In this document: positions 33,403 through 42,078 of the stretch, piece after piece | How the letters are laid out: each line of letters starts with the position of its first letter | How positions within the stretch are numbered: position 1 is the stretch's first letter | DNA from: Pseudomonadota bacterium | GTDB lineage: Bacteria; Myxococcota_A; UBA796; GCA-2862545 | Direction of reading: 5' to 3' | Length of the DNA stretch: 43,109 nt | Assembly: GCA_005776945.1 (NCBI GenBank) | Contig: SXOB01000089.1 | Coordinates: 1-43,109 of the forward strand | The notes under the pieces: model-generated | Databases searched by the model: none | Seen by the model: only the letters and a program-made list of their open reading frames with translations | What the model was told of the DNA's origin: nothing | Made by a program: the position numbers and the translations under genes

Positions 33403-34278
33403 TCACTTCAGGAAGTCGAAGAGGGAGCGGTCGAATACCGTGCCGCTGACGGCCAGCGCGGTTTCGTATGCCACTTGGAGTGCGGAAAGTTCGGCGAGGG
33501 CCGCCGTGGGTTCGGCAGCAGCCAAGGTGTCGATTTGGGCTTGGAGCACCGGGCCCAGATTCAAGGCGGCAATCCCAGCGTCTTCGGCCCGTTGCCAGGC
33601 CACGCCGACGTCGACCTGCCACGCGACGAGGCCATCGAAGGAGACTGCCATGGAGTCGAGGCGGCCACTGACCTCGGCGGCGTCGCCGCTTCGCAGGGCC
33701 ACCGAGAGGGCAGACAGCTCGGCGATGGAGGAACCGAGGACGTCGCCGCCGCTCCAGCCCGTTTGTACCCAACCATTTTCGCTCAGGCGCGTCTCGGGGA
33801 GGTCGGCGTTGCCAACATAGGCGCCACTGATGTCGAACGGTGGGGATCGGGTTTCGGTTCCGCCGAAAAGGAATCGGCCCGCAAATTCGGTGTTGCCGAC
33901 CGCGACCAGTTGCTCCAGGAGAGCGTCGACTTCGTCGGCAATGGAAGCCCGGTCTTCGACGTTGAGCACTTCGGAGGCGCCCTGGACGGCGAGCTCGTTG
34001 GCGCGAATCATCGTATCCACGGCCGAGGCGAGCGCCTGGTCGGCCGTGTCGAGGATGGGGAGCGCGAGATCGGCGTTCGCCTTGTACTGGGTTGCCCCGT
34101 CCATTGCGCGTTGGAGCGCGAACAGGCGCGACCACCCTCCCGGGGCGTCGGACGGCCTGTGTACCTTTTGGCCCGTGAGCACGGACAATTGGGCGTCGCC
34201 CAGGCGGCTTTGAAGGTTGGACAGTCGGGTCGTGACCTCGGCCAGCCTCAGGAGCGGGCTGTGGCGGACGGGCATCAT
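33403..34278 (-). CDS. flgL: Hook-filament junction protein FlgL
   Basis: FlgL (291 residues) is the second hook-filament junction protein. The start MMPVRHSPLLRLAEVTTRLS overlaps the flgK stop (ATGATG with TGA). Flagellin-like N-terminal helices follow (LQSRLGDAQLSVLTGQKVHR, PSDAPGGWSRLFALQRAMDG, RANELAVQGASEVLNVEDRA), then GNTEFAGRFLFGGTETRSPP, typical of FlgL. The C-terminal helix resembles flagellin D0 (LSALQVAYETALAVSGTVFD). ATG at 34278 or 34275 are both possible. Confidence 0.93.
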   Translation of the reverse strand: MMPVRHSPLLRLAEVTTRLSNLQSRLGDAQLSVLTGQKVHRPSDAPGGWSRLFALQRAMDGATQYKANADLALPILDTADQALASAVDTMIRANELAVQGASEVLNVEDRASIADEVDALLEQLVAVGNTEFAGRFLFGGTETRSPPFDISGAYVGNADLPETRLSENGWVQTGWSGGDVLGSSIAELSALSVALRSGDAAEVSGRLDSMAVSFDGLVAWQVDVGVAWQRAEDAGIAALNLGPVLQAQIDTLAAAEPTAALAELSALQVAYETALAVSGTVFDRSLFDFLK

Positions 34279-35642
34279 GCGACGATCCGGAACAGCGCGT
34301 CGAGGCTCTCTTGGGTGGCGGTCACGATCTGGGCTGCAGCCTGGTAGGCGGCCTGCCACACGACGAGTTGGGCCGCCTCTTCGTCGAGGTCGACGCCAGA
34401 GAGCCCGAGTTGCAACGCGTCGAGGTCCGCAAGTGCGGTGAAATCGGAGTCTGCGTCGATTTCCGCGGCGGCAACTTCGGAGCCGACGCGGTTGGTGAGG
34501 GAGGCGAGGAAGTCGCCCGGAGGCAGGCCATCGACCAGGGCGGCCGTGTCCATCACGCCGAGGGCGGCCAAGTTGACACCGTCACCCGGCCCCGCGGTCG
34601 ACGAGCCGGCGAAGGCGAGAAGCGCAGGGTCGTCGTCGACGGCTGCAACGACCGACAACGTGCTGCTTGGCGGCGTGCCGAAGGTGAACAGAGGGCCGCC
34701 GGCGACGCCGTTGAGGTCGAATCCGAGCGCAAGCTGGTCGTTGACAGCCGTCGCGAATTGGACGGCGAACGCGTCAAGGTCGGTGAGCCAGGTCGTCTGT
34801 TCGGCGTGCGCGGCCAACAGGCCGGACCAGCTGCCACCCAAGTTTGCGGTGATATCGACGGTGCCGCCGTCGACCGAAAGGCGGACGCCCGGCGGTGAGG
34901 CGTCGCTCAGGCTTGCGGTGCGGGGGCAGCCGCCGGAAACGGCACAGTGGCCTCCCAAGTAGACGGACAAGCTGCCGTCGGCCTCTAGGCTGCCAACCGC
35001 GCCGGTCAATTCGGCCAGCGAGCGCATGGCGGTGTCGCGGGCATCTACGAGGTCGAGGGCGGAGTTGATTCCGCCGGCCTGCATGACCGCGAGGTTCAGC
35101 GCCCCGATTTGGTCGAGCAAGTCGTTGACCTGGGGCAGGCTGGCTGCAAGGTCCGCTTCGATCGCATCCAATCCCGCCGTGACGCCCAACGCGGTCGTGG
35201 CCAACTTGGCCCCTAGATCGGCGGCTGTGTTGACGACGGCTGTGCGGAGACCGATGTCAGCGGGGTCGACGGTCGAGGCGTCCAGGGCCTCGAAGAAGGC
35301 GGCTGTGGCCAACGTAGGGCCGTTGACCTGCGTTTCGTCGAACCAGATCTCTGTGCTTTGCAGCGCGTTGCGGTAGGCGGTGCTCGCTGCGCTGGCACCG
35401 GCTGCGGACACCTGTCGAGCGCCAAGGAGGCCATCGGTCGTGCGCTGGAAGCCGGTGACGACGACGCCGCCGCCGACCCAGAGACCCGCCCGATTGACGC
35501 TGTTCGCGGAAACGCAGGTGGCGACGCGACGGCCGTACCCGGGGGTCAGCGCGTTCGCGACGTTGTTCGCGCTCGCGTCGATGCCGGCATTGGCGGCGCG
35601 GATCGCGCTGCTACCGATCTTCAACGCATCCAGCAGGCTCAC
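34275..35642 (-). CDS. flgK: Hook-filament junction protein FlgK
   Basis: FlgK (455 residues) joins hook and filament. The N-terminus has the rod/hook motif SSAIRAANAGIDASANNVAN followed by ALTPGYGRRVATCVS. Middle segments such as VNDLLDQIGALNLAVMQAGG and DARDTAMRSLAELTGAVGSL are conserved, and the end (AAQLVVWQAAYQAAAQIVTA; TQESLDALFRIV) matches the C-terminal helix of the family. It overlaps flgN and flgL by 4 nt each. An odd Cys-bearing loop (GGHCAVSGGCPRTA) lies in the variable domain. Confidence 0.95.
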   Translation of the reverse strand: MSLLDALKIGSSAIRAANAGIDASANNVANALTPGYGRRVATCVSANSVNRAGLWVGGGVVVTGFQRTTDGLLGARQVSAAGASAASTAYRNALQSTEIWFDETQVNGPTLATAAFFEALDASTVDPADIGLRTAVVNTAADLGAKLATTALGVTAGLDAIEADLAASLPQVNDLLDQIGALNLAVMQAGGINSALDLVDARDTAMRSLAELTGAVGSLEADGSLSVYLGGHCAVSGGCPRTASLSDASPPGVRLSVDGGTVDITANLGGSWSGLLAAHAEQTTWLTDLDAFAVQFATAVNDQLALGFDLNGVAGGPLFTFGTPPSSTLSVVAAVDDDPALLAFAGSSTAGPGDGVNLAALGVMDTAALVDGLPPGDFLASLTNRVGSEVAAAEIDADSDFTALADLDALQLGLSGVDLDEEAAQLVVWQAAYQAAAQIVTATQESLDALFRIVA

Positions 35643-35971
35643 GTCGCGCTCTTACGCCCGTCTCGACCGTAGGTCGGCGGGGGCCTGTGGTTGGGCGCCC
35701 ACGGAGCGATCGCGTCATCCATGAAGCGGGCGAGGTGGTGCAGCCGTAGGTCGAGCGCACGAATCGTCGAGAGAAGCGAGCGAGCCTCGGCCTTGGCTTC
35801 GTCGGTCAACTCCGGCGGGTCGGCAAGGATCATCTGAAGCGCGAACGTCGCGTCCACACGTGCCTCGTTCAGGCGAAGCAGGGCGGGAACGTCGACTCGG
35901 CGGGCGGCGTCGACTTGGGCATCGGCGAGGGCGCGAAGGGACTCGAGCGCATCGACGACGGGGGCGGTCAC
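35639..35971 (-). CDS. flgN: FlgN-like export chaperone
   Basis: The 110-residue helical protein (VVDALESLRALADAQVDAAR; LLRLNEARVDATFALQMILA; ARSLLSTIRALDLRLHHLAR) has the size and helix pattern of FlgN, the chaperone for FlgK and FlgL. Its GTG/ATG start overlaps the flgM stop by 4 nt and its stop overlaps flgK, the standard flgM-flgN-flgK-flgL order. The Arg-rich tail is unusual but not informative. Confidence 0.85.
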   Translation of the reverse strand: MTAPVVDALESLRALADAQVDAARRVDVPALLRLNEARVDATFALQMILADPPELTDEAKAEARSLLSTIRALDLRLHHLARFMDDAIAPWAPNHRPPPTYGRDGRKSAT

Positions 35972-36249
35972 GAGGCCTCCGCCAAGATGGCGTCGATGGC
36001 GGCGGAGACGTCGGCAGGTCCCCCGAAAGTCCCGGCGGCGAGCTCAGCCTTCATCGCGGCCACGACGTCTTCGCGAATCGTGGGGACGCTGCCGGCGAGG
36101 CGCCGCGTCGCGTCGACAAAGGACGCGGCGGGGCTGAGCTGGACGAGGTTGTCGAGCGCACGTCCCGGACCCCCGGCAGCGCCGGCGTCGGGTGGTGTGC
36201 TGACGGGCCGAGACCAAATGAGCGGCGCCGGTTGTCCTTGGACCTTCAT
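35968..36249 (-). CDS. flgM: Anti-sigma-28 factor FlgM
   Basis: FlgM (93 residues) binds FliA until the hook is finished and FlgM is exported. The N-terminus is Pro-rich and likely disordered; the C-terminal half (IREDVVAAMKAELAAGTFGG; DVSAAIDAILAE) matches the sigma-binding helices of the family. ATG 36249 has GGGAGG 5 nt upstream, and the earlier start at 36273 would lie upstream of the ribosome binding site. It heads the flgM-flgN-flgK-flgL operon under the best sigma-28 promoter of the window. Confidence 0.88.
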   Translation of the reverse strand: MKVQGQPAPLIWSRPVSTPPDAGAAGGPGRALDNLVQLSPAASFVDATRRLAGSVPTIREDVVAAMKAELAAGTFGGPADVSAAIDAILAEAS

Positions 36250-36269
36250 CTGGACCTCCCCTCGCGCCG

Positions 36270-36296
36270 ACATCGGCCACGGCTGGCGTAACTTGA
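36270..36296 (-). promoter_or_regulatory. Sigma-28 (FliA) promoter of flgM operon
   Basis: On the minus strand TCAAGTTA (36296-36289) and GCCGATGT (36277-36270) are 11 nt apart, an almost exact FliA site. Transcription would start near 36263, leaving a leader of about 14 nt that contains little more than GGGAGG. It separates flgM from the mevalonate operon upstream. Confidence 0.82.
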
Positions 36297-36321
36297 GGGT
36301 CCCCGCAGAAAGAAGTTCAGG

Positions 36322-37356
36322 TCAGGGCGTCCACCGCGCAAGGGTTGGTCCACACACCGTGGAGGCCGCGGCCAGGTCGGCCAGGTTGGCGGAGCCGGTC
36401 AAGGCCATCGCGGTGCGCAACTCGAGAACGACGCCCTCGACGCGTTCGGACACGCTGGTCACCCCGCCTTCTTGCCAGGCCATCAAGAACGGGCGGGCGA
36501 TTCCAGCCGCTCGGGCGCCAAGTGCGATGGCCTTCGCGACGTCCACGCCGTTGGACAGGCCGCCAGTCGCGATCACGTCGAGGCCAAGTCCACGGAGTTG
36601 GAGGACGGAGGCCGCCGTCGGAATGCCCCAGTCCCAGAAGGCTTCACCAAGCGCGCGGGTGGCGGCGCGCGCGCGAAGGGTCTCGACCCCGACCCAACTC
36701 GTGCCCCCGGCGCCGCCCACGTCCACCGTTTTCACTCCGGCGTCGCGCAACTTGACGCCGACGGCGCGAGACAGACCACAGCCCGTTTCTTTGACGATGA
36801 CGGGAACGGGAAGCGTAGCGGCCAGGTGGGCGATTCGCGCGAGGCCGCCACGGAAGTGTCGGTCTCCGCCAGGTTGGACGACCTCTTGTGCGAGGTTGAG
36901 GTGGACGCACAGCGCGTTCACGTCGGTCTCGCCGAGGAGATGGGTGATGGCGTCGTCGCTGGCCGTCAGCACTTGGGCGAGGCCGAGGTTGCCGAAGAGG
37001 GGCACGTCGGGAGCCACGTCGCGAACAAAGTACCCGTCGCGGGCACCTCGCTCGAGCAGCGGCCGCATGCTGCCAAACCCAAGGGCGAGGCCGTGCTTCT
37101 GCGCCACGCGCGCAAGGTCTCGGTTGATGACCTCGGCGCGGGGCACGCCGCCCGTCATTCCCGCGATGACGAGGGGCGCCGAAAGCGGACGACCCACGAT
37201 CGCACAGGCGAGATCGATGGCGTCGAGGTCCAGATCCGGCAGCGCGTCGTGCACGAGGTGAACGTCTTCGAACAGGGTCGTCTTCGTGCGGAAGGCGACG
37301 GCCTCCGTCGCGCACAAGTCGAGGTGCTCCTCCTTGCGCTGGGTGATCTCGCTCAC
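36322..37356 (-). CDS. fni: Isopentenyl-diphosphate isomerase, type II
   Basis: The FMN-dependent type II isomerase (344 residues) interconverts IPP and DMAPP. It begins MSEITQRKEEHLDLCATEAV, with the conserved RKxEHL. PLVIAGMTGGVPRAEVINRD, LALGFGSMRPLLERG, VIVKETGCGLSRAVGVKL and the phosphate-binding DVIATGGLSNGVDVAKAIAL are all in place. The GTG start at 37356 overlaps the mvaK2 stop (GTGA). It is the last gene of the mevalonate operon. Confidence 0.95.
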   Translation of the reverse strand: MSEITQRKEEHLDLCATEAVAFRTKTTLFEDVHLVHDALPDLDLDAIDLACAIVGRPLSAPLVIAGMTGGVPRAEVINRDLARVAQKHGLALGFGSMRPLLERGARDGYFVRDVAPDVPLFGNLGLAQVLTASDDAITHLLGETDVNALCVHLNLAQEVVQPGGDRHFRGGLARIAHLAATLPVPVIVKETGCGLSRAVGVKLRDAGVKTVDVGGAGGTSWVGVETLRARAATRALGEAFWDWGIPTAASVLQLRGLGLDVIATGGLSNGVDVAKAIALGARAAGIARPFLMAWQEGGVTSVSERVEGVVLELRTAMALTGSANLADLAAASTVCGPTLARWTP

Positions 37357-38219
37357 GTGGGCATCACTTCGGGAGGACCCCCAACGCCGACGGGGAGGTG
37401 AACGCCGCCGGTGGCCGGCAAAGCCGTCAGAAAGGCGGCGAGCTCGTTGGGCTCGTTGAACAGGGCCACGGCCACGTCGCCTCCTCCCGCACCCGATGGC
37501 TTGGCGGCGCCGCCGTGTTGCCGCGCCAGTTCTGCCACCGCCTTGTGCACCGGTGTATCCCAGGTGAACCCGACCTCCGCCGCCATGGCCGCCGTGGCCG
37601 CGGAACTGGCTGCGATGGCTGCGATGGGGTCGTCTTGCCAGCGGGCGACGGCCTCCGCGGCGCGGGCGACGAACGCCTCGCGGCCATTCCAGTCCAGGTA
37701 GCGGGCGACACGTGGGCCCGTGGCCACGCTTTCGCCGGTCCAGACGACGGCGAAGGGGTGCTTCCACCTCAGCGCCGTCCAAGACCCAGCCAGGAACCGT
37801 CCGCACCCGCCGAAGGTGCTCGCGGCGACGTCGACGCCGGAGCCGCCGCCCTGGATACGCCGGTGGACGGCGGAGGCTTGGGCTGCGAGTCGGTCGCCGG
37901 TGACGTCGCGTCCGGCGGCCGCGTGCGCCAGGCGAATGGCGGCGACCACGGCTGCGGCGGACCCACCAAGGCCGGGTTTGGACGGAAGTCCAAAGGTGGC
38001 GACGGGCTCGCCTTCGATGTGACCCGGCGGACCTCCGGCGTCGTCCCAGGCGGCGCGCAGAAGGGCGTCGCCGTCCGGCGCGACAAATGTGGTCCGCGGC
38101 GCCGCCGTCCACCGGATCCGGGCCCCCGCGCTGACGGCGAGTACGATGGCTGGCGCCCCGTCCAACACGGCGTATTCACCGACGAGGACCACCTTGCCCG
38201 GCGCCGTCGCCATCAGCAT
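37353..38219 (-). CDS. mvaK2: Phosphomevalonate kinase (GHMP family)
   Basis: The 288-residue GHMP kinase begins MLMATAPGKVVLVGEYAVLD, the substrate loop of mevalonate-pathway kinases. The ATP loop is PSKPGLGGSAAAVVAAIRLA and the C-terminal motif KPSGAGGGDVAVALF is typical of phosphomevalonate kinase. Its place between mvaD and fni, with mevalonate kinase coded separately, supports the step: phosphomevalonate to diphosphomevalonate. ATG 38219 or the ATG 38213 that overlaps the mvaD TGA can serve as start. Confidence 0.87.
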   Translation of the reverse strand: MLMATAPGKVVLVGEYAVLDGAPAIVLAVSAGARIRWTAAPRTTFVAPDGDALLRAAWDDAGGPPGHIEGEPVATFGLPSKPGLGGSAAAVVAAIRLAHAAAGRDVTGDRLAAQASAVHRRIQGGGSGVDVAASTFGGCGRFLAGSWTALRWKHPFAVVWTGESVATGPRVARYLDWNGREAFVARAAEAVARWQDDPIAAIAASSAATAAMAAEVGFTWDTPVHKAVAELARQHGGAAKPSGAGGGDVAVALFNEPNELAAFLTALPATGGVHLPVGVGGPPEVMPT

Positions 38220-39163
38220 GGGGCAGCGGCCGCCCCTGGCCGTCCGATCACCACGCGGCTGGCAAGGGGCTGGAGAGCGGCGAGAACCTTGGCAGCGTCG
38301 CTCGCAGTGCACAGCACCTTGACCTGGGGTCCCGCGTCCATCGTCATCCAGGCACCTACGCCAGAGCGGCGCAAGTCGAGCACGGCGTGTTGGAGGGCGA
38401 TGGTCGCAGGCAGAGCGTAGATCAGGGGGGGCTGCGACGTGGCCATCACGGCGTGCATCTTGAACGTCGAGGACTCCATGACGGTGCCCAAGCGCTCCAG
38501 ATCGCGGCGACCGATGGCGGCAATGGCCTCGGCGACGTCGCCTTCGGATTGCTCGACAAAGGTGGTGTAGAGCGGGCTCGTCATGCGGCTGCGCTCCATC
38601 CCGTCGGTGCTGGACGTGGCTTTGCGCTCCGTCGACGTGATCGCGACGACCATCGCAACGTCCCAGCCGTCGCCGTCCGGAAGGGGTTGAGCGACGCTGT
38701 CGGTCCCCGCGGGGTCCACACCGCGGTTCCAGTGCGCGAAGCCCCCGAAGAGGGACCGACAGGCGCTGCCGGAACCCTGCCGCGCGATGCGCGACCAGGC
38801 CGTCCGGTCTTCGGGGAGGCCGGCCGCCGTCGCAGCGGCGACGACGAGGGCCGCGAACCCGCTCGCAGAGCTCGCCAAGCCAGCGCCCGTAGGAAAGTCA
38901 TTCGCCGTGACAACGACTGCGGGGCTCCTTCCAGGAACGACGAGGTCCAGCGTCTTGGCGATTCGGTGGGCCTCTCCGGCACCTGCGGGTTGGCCGTCGA
39001 GGTGAAACTCGTCTTGGACGGCGCCAAATTGGACCTCCGTCCGCGTTGCGAACGGGGCCAAGGTGAGCGAGACGCTGGAGACCGCCGGCAGGTTCAAGGC
39101 GATGTCGCGTTTGCCCCAGTACTTGACGAGCGCGATGTTCGGGTGGGCGATGGCGATGCTCAC
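38213..39163 (-). CDS. mvaD: Diphosphomevalonate decarboxylase
   Basis: MvaD (316 residues) converts diphosphomevalonate to IPP with ATP. The start AIAHPNIALVKYWGKRD is the family signature, followed by LNLPAVSSVSLTLAPFATRT and the ATP loop FPTGAGLASSASGFAALVVA. RQGSGSACRSLFGGFAHW is also conserved. The GTG start at 39163 overlaps the mvaK1 stop by 4 nt. No truncation. Confidence 0.94.
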   Translation of the reverse strand: MSIAIAHPNIALVKYWGKRDIALNLPAVSSVSLTLAPFATRTEVQFGAVQDEFHLDGQPAGAGEAHRIAKTLDLVVPGRSPAVVVTANDFPTGAGLASSASGFAALVVAAATAAGLPEDRTAWSRIARQGSGSACRSLFGGFAHWNRGVDPAGTDSVAQPLPDGDGWDVAMVVAITSTERKATSSTDGMERSRMTSPLYTTFVEQSEGDVAEAIAAIGRRDLERLGTVMESSTFKMHAVMATSQPPLIYALPATIALQHAVLDLRRSGVGAWMTMDAGPQVKVLCTASDAAKVLAALQPLASRVVIGRPGAAAAPC

Positions 39164-40017
39164 GAGGCCTCCGTCGGCTGGGTGACGAAGGCGGACAGGC
39201 CGCGGCGGAACGCGGCGGCGAGCACAGGCTCCGCGCCCCCGGTGGGGACGAGAGCGAGGACGACCCCGCCGCCGCCAGCGCCACTGAGCTTCGCGCCGAG
39301 GGCGCCGGCCGATCGCGCGACGGCGATGGCGTCGTCCACTGCGGGGTGGCCGACGCCAAGTGCGTCGAGATGCACCTGGGCGGCCGAGAGCACCTCCCCG
39401 AGGGCGGCCGGGTCGCGGTGATGGACGATGGCCTCGTCGGCCAGACGGGCCAGCGCGTCGAGCGGCACGGAAAGGCCAGCGGCGCGGTCCGCGACCGACG
39501 CGACGAGGGCCGCCGTGGAACCGATGACGCCGGTATCGATCACGACGACCTGCCACGGCCCGGGCGCAAGTTGGACCACGGTGGGCGGTGCGCCCATTCG
39601 GAATTGGAGAAGCCCGCCGCGCTGGGCGACGCAGACGTCGAGGCCTGAGGGTCGCCCGTGGAAGACGCGCTCGAGCACCATGGCGGCCTCGTACTCGGCC
39701 TCGCGGTCGTCGACCCGACCGTCGGCCGCGGCTTGGGCGCGAACGAGCGCGACCGCGAGGGAGGCCGACGATCCCATGCCCCGCCCGATCGGCAACGTGG
39801 ATTGGACGGTCACCCGCCATCCCGTCGGAGGAAGCGCCGCGCGCACGGCTTCACGAAGGAGGGGGTCATCGGGGTCGGCCGCCGCGTGGGTGGGTCCGTC
39901 GACGCGTTCGAGTTCCACGACGGTGCCTCGATCGACGGCGAAGGCGAGGGCCCAGGCGCCGTAGCGGACCACGTGTTCGCCAACGAGAATCAGCTTGCCC
40001 GGCGCGCGGCCGATCAC
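39160..40017 (-). CDS. mvaK1: Mevalonate kinase
   Basis: This GHMP kinase (285 residues) phosphorylates mevalonate. It begins MIGRAPGKLILVGEHVVRYG, has the ATP loop LPIGRGMGSSASLAVALVRA and the closing motif GALGAKLSGAGGGGVVLALV. FHGRPSGLDVCVAQRGG carries the catalytic Asp region (PSGLD). GTG at 40017 overlaps the HMG-CoA reductase TGA. Order within the operon fits the pathway. Confidence 0.92.
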   Translation of the reverse strand: MIGRAPGKLILVGEHVVRYGAWALAFAVDRGTVVELERVDGPTHAAADPDDPLLREAVRAALPPTGWRVTVQSTLPIGRGMGSSASLAVALVRAQAAADGRVDDREAEYEAAMVLERVFHGRPSGLDVCVAQRGGLLQFRMGAPPTVVQLAPGPWQVVVIDTGVIGSTAALVASVADRAAGLSVPLDALARLADEAIVHHRDPAALGEVLSAAQVHLDALGVGHPAVDDAIAVARSAGALGAKLSGAGGGGVVLALVPTGGAEPVLAAAFRRGLSAFVTQPTEAS

Positions 40018-41303
40018 TGGCTGCGCCGGGCGGCCAGCAACTCCGCCGCGCGTTCCACCGAGAAGTCGCGCTCGCAGACGAGGTCTGCGATCAGGGCCGC
40101 GACCTCGTCGGGGCGGGCGCCGACCGCCGCCGCGACGGTGCGTGCATGCATCCGCATGTGCCCTTGCTGGATGCCGTCGGTCGCCAACGCGCGTAGCGCG
40201 CCCAGATTTTGTGCGAGTCCGACGGCTGCCGTGACGCAGGCGAGGTCGGTGGCGGTAAGCGAACCGAGCAGATCGAGATTGCTGCGCACGGTGGGATGGA
40301 CGCGAATCGGGCCGCCGACGATGCCCATCTGCAGCGGCAACTCGATCGCCCCGTGGAGGTGGCCTGTCGGGTCGGTCGTCCAGCGCGTCAATGGGCGGTA
40401 GCGGCCATCGCGCGCGGCCCAGGCATGGGCGCCCGCCTCGATGGCTCGCCAGTCGTTGCCCGTGGCCAGCGCGACCGCGTCTACGCCGTTCATCACGCCT
40501 TTGTTGTGGGTCGCTGCGCGGTAGGGGTCGGCCCATGCGAAGCGCCAGGCCGACGCGATGCGGCGCGCGACCTCGGTGCCGTCCAGACCGCGGGTGCCGA
40601 GCGCTTCAGGGGGGAGGACCACAGAGGCGCGTGCGAGCCGCTGGTCGGCGAGATTGGAGAGGATGCGAAGACCGACGTCGGTGCCAGCCGCCGCCTCGAC
40701 CATGGGCGCGAGCCGTTCCGCAACGGTGTTGACCATATTCGCGCCCATGGCGTCGCCGCAGTCGAGCACAAAATGGACGACGACCATGTTCTCGACTGGA
40801 TCGCCGGGCGCATCGTAGACGACGTGCCGAAGGCTCAGGCTCCGGACGCCGCCCCCGCGCTCGGCGAGCCGCGGGTGCACTTGGGACGCAAGGTCCCTGA
40901 GGGCCGGGAGCGCGGCTTCGAGGCGGGCGAGTACGCCTGGAACATCTTGTACGTCGGGAAGCTGAATCTGCCCGATCATCCGGGCGGGGTCGCTGTCGGC
41001 GCGGAATCCGCCGGAGGCTCGCGTCAACTGAGCCATATTGCTGACCGCGGCCAGGACGCTCGGTTCTTCCACGACCATCGGGACGACGCGGTCGACGCCG
41101 TTGATGAGGAAGTTGACGGCGACGGCGTTTGGCAGCGCGAACGTGGAGATCACGTTCTCGACCATGAGGTCGGCCTCTTCGACCGTCAGGCCGCGGGCCT
41201 TCCATCGGTCGACCAACTCCTTTGGCAAGCCTCGGTGCGTCGCGAGCGCGTCGAGCCGTTCGTCGGGGCGCAATCGGTAAAAGCCGGGGATGCGCGACGT
41301 CAC
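40014..41303 (-). CDS. mvaA: HMG-CoA reductase, class II
   Basis: The 429-residue enzyme reduces HMG-CoA to mevalonate, the first committed step. Class II signatures are ENVISTFALPNAVAVNFLIN, the catalytic Glu region MVVEEPSVLAAVSNMA, the dinucleotide motif GDAMGANMVNTV (184-189), the catalytic Lys segment RAATHNKGVMNGVDAV, and the catalytic His in GHMRMHART. The GTG at 41303 follows a C-rich stretch with no clear Shine-Dalgarno, 19 nt after mscS, so translation may be coupled. Class II enzymes are common in bacteria with this pathway. HMG-CoA synthase is not in the window. Confidence 0.95.
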   Translation of the reverse strand: MTSRIPGFYRLRPDERLDALATHRGLPKELVDRWKARGLTVEEADLMVENVISTFALPNAVAVNFLINGVDRVVPMVVEEPSVLAAVSNMAQLTRASGGFRADSDPARMIGQIQLPDVQDVPGVLARLEAALPALRDLASQVHPRLAERGGGVRSLSLRHVVYDAPGDPVENMVVVHFVLDCGDAMGANMVNTVAERLAPMVEAAAGTDVGLRILSNLADQRLARASVVLPPEALGTRGLDGTEVARRIASAWRFAWADPYRAATHNKGVMNGVDAVALATGNDWRAIEAGAHAWAARDGRYRPLTRWTTDPTGHLHGAIELPLQMGIVGGPIRVHPTVRSNLDLLGSLTATDLACVTAAVGLAQNLGALRALATDGIQQGHMRMHARTVAAAVGARPDEVAALIADLVCERDFSVERAAELLAARRSQ

Positions 41304-41322
41304 GGGGGGGCGCTCTAACCGT

Positions 41323-42078
41323 TCAGGTCGTCGGCCGCGGACCCCCGACCGTGGCGATGGCGGCGGCAAGCTCCGCTGCGATGGCGGCGCGTGCCTCTTG
41401 GGCGCCCTTCGCGTCGACCCACACGCGTACGCGCAAGACGGGGCCGGTGTTCGGCAGGGCCTCGATATCGACGCGGGGGGCCGGCTCCTTGTGGGCGTGG
41501 TCGAGGGCGGAAATGCGGCGCAAGGCCTCCGCACACGCCGCAGGGAGGTGGGTTCCCCAGCCAACGGACGCGTCGATGTCGATGCGGCGATTCGGGCGCC
41601 GCTCGTGGTTCTGCACCGGCATGGCGAGGACGAGGTCGTTGCGAAGCGTCACGACGGTGCCATCGAGCCGCTCGATCACGGTCTCAATGAGCCCAAAGGA
41701 AAGGACCCGGCCCTCCTGGTTGGAGACGACCACGAGGTCGCCGACCGCAAATGGGCGGGTGGTGAGCAGGATGGCGCCGGCCACAAGGGCGTTGAGGACC
41801 TCGCGGAGGCCGAGGCCGACCGCCAACGACGCGCCGGCCACCAGGGTGAGGAGTCCTTCGGTCTGGACGCCGAGTCGCTCCAGCGCGGCCGTGGCCACGA
41901 CGCCATAGAGCAACGGCCGAAGGAGCACGGAGAGGCCGTCTCGGACCGCGGGGTCGATGTCGGAATTGCGCAGTCCAAGCTTGGCCCACATGACGATTCG
42001 GTTGGCGAGCAGAAAGCCGACCACCGCCACGGCGACAGCCTGCGCGCCGGGCATCCACGCCAACTCCGCAAGCGTCAC
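41323..42078 (-). CDS. MscS-family mechanosensitive channel
   Basis: The protein (251 residues) is a small-conductance mechanosensitive channel that releases solutes on hypo-osmotic shock. Two or three N-terminal helices (AVAVAVVGFLLANRIVMWA; LLYGVVATAALERLGVQ) lead to the pore helix TLVAGASLAVGLGLREVLNA and the beta-domain start LLTTRPFAVGDLVVVSNQEG, both typical. VVTLRNDLVLAMPVQNHERR follows as in MscS. The GTG at 42078 overlaps the prmC TGA. It is placed between prmC and mvaA. Confidence 0.88.
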   Translation of the reverse strand: MTLAELAWMPGAQAVAVAVVGFLLANRIVMWAKLGLRNSDIDPAVRDGLSVLLRPLLYGVVATAALERLGVQTEGLLTLVAGASLAVGLGLREVLNALVAGAILLTTRPFAVGDLVVVSNQEGRVLSFGLIETVIERLDGTVVTLRNDLVLAMPVQNHERRPNRRIDIDASVGWGTHLPAACAEALRRISALDHAHKEPAPRVDIEALPNTGPVLRVRVWVDAKGAQEARAAIAAELAAAIATVGGPRPTT

